A DNA stretch of 64,000 bases from Epiperipatus broadwayi (taxonomy: Eukaryota > Onychophora > Udeonychophora > Euonychophora > Peripatidae). This document shows positions 58,658 through 64,000 of the stretch, in pieces. The notes beneath the pieces are model-generated. The model was given only the letters and a program-made list of their open reading frames with translations. It did not search any database and was not told the origin of the DNA. The DNA lies in assembly GCA_028023455.1 (NCBI GenBank), contig JAQFVV010006648.1:498001-562000 (forward strand), written 5' to 3'. The translations under genes were made by a program, and so were the position numbers. Positions within the stretch are counted from its first letter, which is position 1. Each line of letters opens with the position of its first letter.

Positions 58658-58770
58658 CTCTGATGAAGACTGCTGGACAGACAAAACTGTAAGGAAAATA
58701 AAGAAAATTTTTAAGAAAATTTGTTTGCATTGAAGTGTATATGAAAGAAGTATTATAAGCAATATATATA
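58658..58770 (+). repeat. Second copy of the CTGATGAAG PLE-tail repeat
   Basis: CTGATGAAGACTGCTGGACAG followed by ACAAAACTGTAAGG matches 23471 with changes in helix II and GAAA (now CAAAA), so the core is broken here. The downstream AAGAAAATTTGTTTGCATTG and GAAAGAAGT-TTATAAGCAAT match as well. Confidence 0.65.
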
Positions 58771-60471
58771 TGAAGATATGCAAAGAAAGTGAAAAAGAAG
58801 AATAAGAGAATATACTTCTGAATAAATTTTAATGGATTAATGATCAGAACACTTCATTATATTCAGTTTATTTTTAGAATTATTAATCTATTAAGATTAA
58901 TAGAAATTTGTTAACCAGAATTGAAATTTTTGTCAGATGTAAATTTTTTTCTTTGTTTTGAAAGAAATATGAAATAATAGCTAAATATTTTAATGGTCTA
59001 TAAATGCCATTTTTCTTATAACTATTTTGATCAGATCACAAATATAAGCTTCAATATCTTGTTTTTTAGCATGTTTGTGCTTATATGAATGGTAATTCCT
59101 ATAGATAAGTGCTCAAAAGTTTGATGTATTCCTCAAAAATGTCTATAAATATCAGTTTAACAATTATTTTTTAATCCAAGTAATTGAGTCTTTATTGTTC
59201 TTTCCAAAATCATATAATTCTTTTTTGAATTTCTGTGCTCAGTTGTCAGTTTTAAATATGTATTACTATCCAAATATTCAAACATTAGTTTGTTAATTTT
59301 TGGTGAATCACAGACACAAAACAAATGATCTATTGTTCAGGAACTCACAAGAAGTTTAAGTATCTAAAATGACAAAGCTGGACCACAACCTTTGAACTTT
59401 GAGTTACTGAGAATATTCTATTCCAGCAGCAACTCACACAGGAAAATGTTGCTAGGAAGTTCATATGAAAAGTCTCATGACATTCAATCACCAGAAACGA
59501 CAGAATTGAACTGTGATTGGTAGATTTTGATTTCTAGAGTCTGAACATTCTATCATTGCTCATTGTATATTACTTATTATATTATATATATATAAAGCTC
59601 CTGTTTAATCCAAGGGTGTGCACATTTGCATTACTTTTAAATTGACCATGAATGCAAAAAAATATCAAAAGCATATTTGCTTCATATATTTATAAAATTT
59701 GAAACACTATAATTTTATTTATTTATTGCTAAATTGTGTGTATCTTTGTTCTTTATAAATACATTGTAATGATGTGAGGCTTGGTATAGAATTGTGTTCT
59801 TCAGCTGGCAAACAAAGTGATCACTGTGATTGTGGATGAAGTTATTAAAATTGATTGAACCATTAAGATTTGCTTTTCTTTCTGGCATTGACTAAAAGTG
59901 GATGACTAATCACTGCTGATGGCTATGATCATAGGGTATCATTAGACTGTAAACTGGATCTGGTAGCTATATACTATTACAATCCTGTTATTAATAGAAC
60001 CAAAATAATATTTTACTGTAGATAGTTGGTGGCTATGTGTTATTTTGGACGATTTTTTAAAGTACTGACCTTGATCTATGATCATCATTTACATGTGTAT
60101 GCCTATATCACATCATACATACTGCACAAATAATATAATCAATTTATAAATGTATAAGAAAATATCTTTGATCTTCAAGATGTATTGTTTCATAATCTTC
60201 TCTTGCACTTTGTTCAGGTAATTCACCCATCTCCAACATTCTTTCTTCTCATAGCATTAATGTATAAACCCAAACTTGATTCCAAATAAATTGATAAGAA
60301 TACTGTAAGCAAAAGAGAAAAATGATTTATTGATAAAATATAATTTTAAGTAAACAAAAATGTAACATGAATAAAATTTTCAAAAATCTTTCCCCTCCCT
60401 GAAAGGAGATGGAATGCTCCATTAGATTATTACTAGCAAAATCTCAATATGAACCTAGACTTAATCTATTA
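58771..60471. other. No gene seen
   Basis: AT-rich spacer. No coding frame over 60 codons, no shared repeat identified. Confidence 0.5.
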
Positions 60472-61071
60472 TTCCTATTATGCCAATAAACATCACATGA
60501 CCACCACTTCTTATGCTTGTGTATAACTGTTGTTAAAACAGGCAAAACTCACTATATGTATTGCCACACACAGCAAGCTAGAGTAATCAATGGATTCCAG
60601 AAGGCTTGTGCATAAAATCCCCATCTAGTGCCTACTCATCCAATATTCCCAGACTAGTTTCTGGCTTATGGCCTTCATCAGTGAGGAGCCTTGGATCTGA
60701 GAGCACTGCACCTAGATCTTAGGATCTAATGCAACCCTCCAGCAGCCAACTTTTATCTCCATTTAACTACAAAACTATGAGTCTTGAACTGAAAACATCT
60801 AAATGTTTTCAATCCAAGCCCATTCACTTATATAGTCATATGGGTCTGAACTCAGTTCAGCATCCATACATTTTGGTGTCTTTGGTTCTGTAACAACCAT
60901 AGCCACCACTATCCTATGAGACAGGATTGGTTTTAAGTCAAAGATAACATGACCACCACTTCTTATGCTTGTGTATAACTGTTGTTAAAACAGGCAAAAC
61001 TCATTATATGTATTGACACACACAGCAAGCTAGAGTAATCAATGGATGCCAGAAGGCTTGTTCCTATTATG
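60472..61071 (-). repeat. 456-family insertion (about 1.3 units) with 11-bp target duplication
   Basis: TTCCTATTATG at 60472-60482 and 61061-61071 flanks minus-oriented family sequence. The core (complement of TTTCTGGCTTATGGCC...TCATCAGTGAGG) lies at 60658-60690. Sequence at 60495 recurs at about 60949, a spacing of about 455 bp. So this is a partial tandem dimer inserted as a unit. Confidence 0.8.
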
Positions 61072-62321
61072 TAATTTTAAAGATTTCCCTCTTGATTTAG
61101 GTGCAAAATTAAAATGGTAACATTTTTCATATTATTATGAGATGTTAACGGTTTAGATATCTTTCACCATCACATCGGCACTTAATCTATATTCTTTTCT
61201 TGGATGTATTCATATGATTATGCTTCTAATCTAGATAAAATTTGCATTCCTTATAACTATACTTGAAGTTAAAGCCTGGTTTATATAGTTATATTATTAT
61301 TTTAATATAAGAATATCAAACATCTATATGTTAGACAATAATAACAGATATAGATTAAGATGTGTGTATATTTACATATAATTTTTAACAGATCAAGTAA
61401 ATTTAGTGTTCACATTTATATAAAATACATGTGTGTTATCTTAATTTGAGAGCTTATTTGGAGTACTGATTATAAGTAGTGAATTAAACTTCTATTTGAG
61501 AGTTTATATTATAAATTTGTTGTTTTTAACATAATTTTTCTTATGCACAAGTTCTAAACTTTTACTTAAAATAGCAAGTAATTACCACCTGGGAAAGCCA
61601 GAGATTTTCAACCTATGAGAGTATGTGAATGAACAAGCTTATTTCAAAGGGAGAGCGACTCATTTTTTCATTAAGAGTGGTGTTACTCCATATCTGATCA
61701 TTATCACAAGATGGTATATTTGTTATCCATAACCTGTATGACTTCATAAGTTTATGTTCATAATAGGTGCATTTTAAAATGGTAGGGAATGTAATCCAAG
61801 GTGCTATAGATCACACTTATAGATATACTTCCTTTTTTATTTTAAACTACTAATTATCAGTTGTAACCATGTTGTCTTCATCCTATGTTTCACATCATGA
61901 ATAAAACTACTTTGTTTCATGTTAAGCTCCAAATTATCCAATTTTTATAACCAACAAACTCCATCACTATCCATGCTCATATACTATATTTGTATATAAT
62001 TTTAAAAATGTAACTAAATTATTTTAATCCATCGAACTTTATTCAGCCTATTCCATATATTTATTTCACATATATTTACATCTCTGCACACTTATTTGTT
62101 TAATTTTTCCAACATGATTATTTATAATAATTAATAAAGTTTTGGATTAAACCCTTTACCTGTGAGAATCTAGCATCTATCACTACTACTTTATATAAAT
62201 AGTGATGTATTTGCCATTTTGGTTAAATCCTTTATTTTTTTAACTTCTCTGAAGTCATCTAAACCAACTTCATTTTAATATTTAAATTCATAAGATGCAA
62301 ATTAAATATATATATATGACT
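61072..62321. other. No gene seen
   Basis: AT-rich spacer ending in a (TA)n run at about 62307-62318. Confidence 0.5.
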
Positions 62322-62686
62322 ATAGATGGCGTTATCCCAAAAACACCTTCAAGCGTTTGTTTACATAAACGTCAGAGCGAGTATTTCACTATCTCTAACT
62401 TAATTTCCACCTTCATATCATGATTTCAAGCTATTTGCTATCGTCAGTGAAGGACAGGATTAAGAAACTAGATCTAAAACACAAACTCTGAGCATTTAAG
62501 AAACAGTTTCTATTCAGCTTGCAAGCTTGAATCTTTTAGACACGTAATGTCTTCAAACTCAGCATCGCATGCCAGATAGCTACATGGGTCTGATATCAGT
62601 TCAGCATCCCCACATAGTAGAAGTCTCTGCAATATATATCATTGCAAGAAAGACCTCAAAGGTACATTTATGAAAAACAAAAAACA
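62322..62686 (-). repeat. 400-family unit, inverted copy
   Basis: One minus-oriented unit placed head-to-head with the plus array that starts at about 62687. It contains an intact hammerhead (62410-62453). Confidence 0.85.
62410..62453 (-). ncRNA. Hammerhead ribozyme, type I, 400 family
   Basis: Same fold as the copies at 62970 and 63369, on the minus strand, with no change in core or pairing. CCTTCA/TGAAGG is helix I, CTGACGA and GAAA are the core, and GATA lies before the predicted cleavage point. Confidence 0.75.
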
Positions 62687-62969
62687 CGACGCGCCATCTA
62701 TAGTCATAAATACAAGCGTATGCAAATTTTTAACTTGTGTTTTTTGTTTTTCATAAATGTACCTTTGAGGTCTTTCTTGCAATGATATATATTGCAGAGA
62801 CTTCTACTATGTGGTGATGCTGAACTGATATCAGACCCGTGTAGCTATCTGGCATGTGATGCTGATTTGAAGACATTACGTGTCTAAAAGATTCACGCTC
62901 GCAAGCTGAATAGAAACTGTTTCTTAAACGCTCAGAGTTTGTGTTTTAGATCTAGTTTCTTAATCCTGT

Positions 62970-63013
62970 CCTTCACTGACGATAGCAAATAGCTTGAAAT
63001 CATGATATGAAGG
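62970..63013 (+). ncRNA. Hammerhead ribozyme, type I, 400 family
   Basis: Helix I is CCTTCA (62970-62975) with TGAAGG (63008-63013), six perfect pairs. A further TCC/GGA pairing lies beyond an internal loop. The core is CTGACGA (62976-62982) and GAAA (62996-62999). Helix II is AGC/GCT around AAATA, with a U-U mismatch at its base. Helix III is ATC/GAT, three pairs with a two-base loop. Cleavage is expected after A63007 (GATA). A short helix III is typical of the minimal hammerheads described in PLEs and animal retrozymes. The weak helix II is the main doubt about activity. Confidence 0.75.
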
Positions 63014-63368
63014 TGGAAATTAAGTTAGAGATAGTGAAATACTCGCTCTGACATTTATGTAAACAAACGCTTGAAGGTGTTTTTGGTATAACGCCATCTA
63101 TAGTCATAAATACAAGCGTATGCAAGTTTTTAACTTGTGTTTTTTGTTTTTCATAAATGTACCTTTGAGGTCTTTCTTGCAATGATATATATTGCAGAGA
63201 CTTCTACTATGTGGTGATGCTGAACTGATATCAGACCCATGTAGCTATCTGGCATGCGATGCTGAGTTTGAAGACATTACATGTCTAAAAGATTCACGCT
63301 CGCAAGCTGAATAGAAACTTTCTTAAACGCTCAGAATTTGTGTTTTAGATCTAGTTTCTTAATCCTGT

Positions 63369-63412
63369 CCTTCACTGACGATAGCAAATAGCTTGAAATC
63401 ATGATATGAAGG
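63369..63412 (+). ncRNA. Hammerhead ribozyme, type I, 400 family
   Basis: Identical fold to the preceding copy, 399 bp downstream. Core CTGACGA is at 63375-63381 and GAAA at 63395-63398. Cleavage is expected after 63406. Two consecutive sites would release a 399-nt RNA. Confidence 0.75.
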
Positions 63413-63769
63413 TGGAAATTAAGTTAGAGATAGTGAAATACTCGCTCTGACATTCATGTAAACAAACGCTTGAAGGTGTTTTTGGTATAATGCCATCTAT
63501 AGTCATAAATACAAGCGTATGCAAGTTTTTAACTTGTGTTTTTTGTTTTTCATAAATGTACCTTTGAGGTCTTTCTTGCAATGATATATATTGCAGAGAC
63601 TTCTACTATGTGGTGATGCTGAGCTGATATCAGACCCATGTAGCTATCTGGCATGCGATGCTGAGTTTGAAGACATTACGTGTCTAAAAGATTCACGCTC
63701 TCAAGCTGAATAGAAACTGTTTCTTAAACGCTCAGAGTTTGTGTTTTAGATCTAGTTTCTTAATCCTGT

Positions 63770-63813
63770 CCTTCACTTATGATAGAAAATAGCTTGAAAT
63801 CATGATATGAAGG
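63770..63813 (+). ncRNA. Hammerhead, decayed core
   Basis: Same position in the third unit, but the core reads CTTATGA instead of CTGACGA and helix II has AGA for AGC. Helices I and III are kept. Probably inactive. Confidence 0.6.
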
Positions 63814-64000
63814 TGGAAATTAAGTTAGAGATAGTGAAATACTCGCTTTGACATTTATGTAAACAAACGCTTGGAGGTGTTTTTGGTATAATGCCATCTA
63901 TAGTCATAAATACAACCGTATGCAAGTTTTTAACTTGTGTTTTTTGTTTTTCATAAACGTACCTTTCTTGCAATGATATATATTTCAGAGACTTCTACTA

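Larger units (their letters stand above)
62687..64000 (+). repeat. 400-bp tandem array, continuing past the window
   Basis: GCCATCTATAGTCATAAATAC recurs at 62693, 63093, 63492 and 63893 (periods 400, 399 and 401). Units are highly similar. Each complete unit carries a hammerhead motif. Minus frames 63000-63182 and 63399-63581 are repeated chance frames. Confidence 0.88.

Overview
This window is AT-rich metazoan nuclear DNA, almost certainly from an invertebrate; I cannot name the species. It has spliced genes with GT/AG introns, kilobase-scale introns, (AT)n microsatellites, Penelope-like elements, long-LTR retroelements and hammerhead-type tandem repeats. No bacterial gene, operon or CRISPR array is present. 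One conserved host gene is recognisable: the last two coding exons of a mitochondrial D-lactate dehydrogenase (LDHD), at 29746-29857 and 43117-43300 on the + strand, separated by a 13.26 kb intron. Two other exon-like islands, at 22125-22289 and 26378-26532, are weakly supported.

Almost everything else is mobile or repetitive. Positions 1-9329 hold LTRs of one family (about 2.27 kb each). A nearly identical LTR-internal-LTR-internal-LTR chain follows an older LTR end, and there is a 20-base Illumina adapter scar at 8699-8718. An inverted solo LTR of the same family lies at 12239-14406, a third-family LTR at about 15423-16917, and a 3.17 kb solo LTR at 51771-54940. Inside the LDHD intron sits a complete 9.07 kb element (32295-41364) with 2.83 kb LTRs, an exact tRNA-Lys primer binding site and a polypurine tract. 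Its only long ORF (546 codons from the first ATG) encodes a coiled-coil protein I do not recognise, and no pol is present. The element is therefore non-autonomous.

The other theme is Penelope-like elements (PLEs) and hammerhead-ribozyme-like tandem repeats. PLE endonuclease (GIY-YIG) fragments lie at 9685-10062, 45112-45460 and 58090-58440. Their tails carry a CTGAWGAAG-stem-GAAAC motif and, in one family, an embedded tRNA-like pol III promoter. Tandem or foldback repeats with periods of about 456, 400, 330 and 300 bp lie at 41.7-42.4, 44.5-45.9, 47.4-48.6, 56.0-57.8, 60.5-61.1 and 62.3-64.0 kb. The roughly 400-bp unit contains a complete minimal type I hammerhead fold. Two of these insertions are flanked by 11- and 22-bp target duplications, similar in size to the 15-bp duplication flanking a PLE here. 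This fits retrozyme-like elements mobilised by PLE machinery.

Interactions: the PLEs plausibly supply reverse transcriptase and endonuclease for the hammerhead repeats, and an absent autonomous LTR element would have to supply pol for the long-LTR families. Both are inferences from structure.
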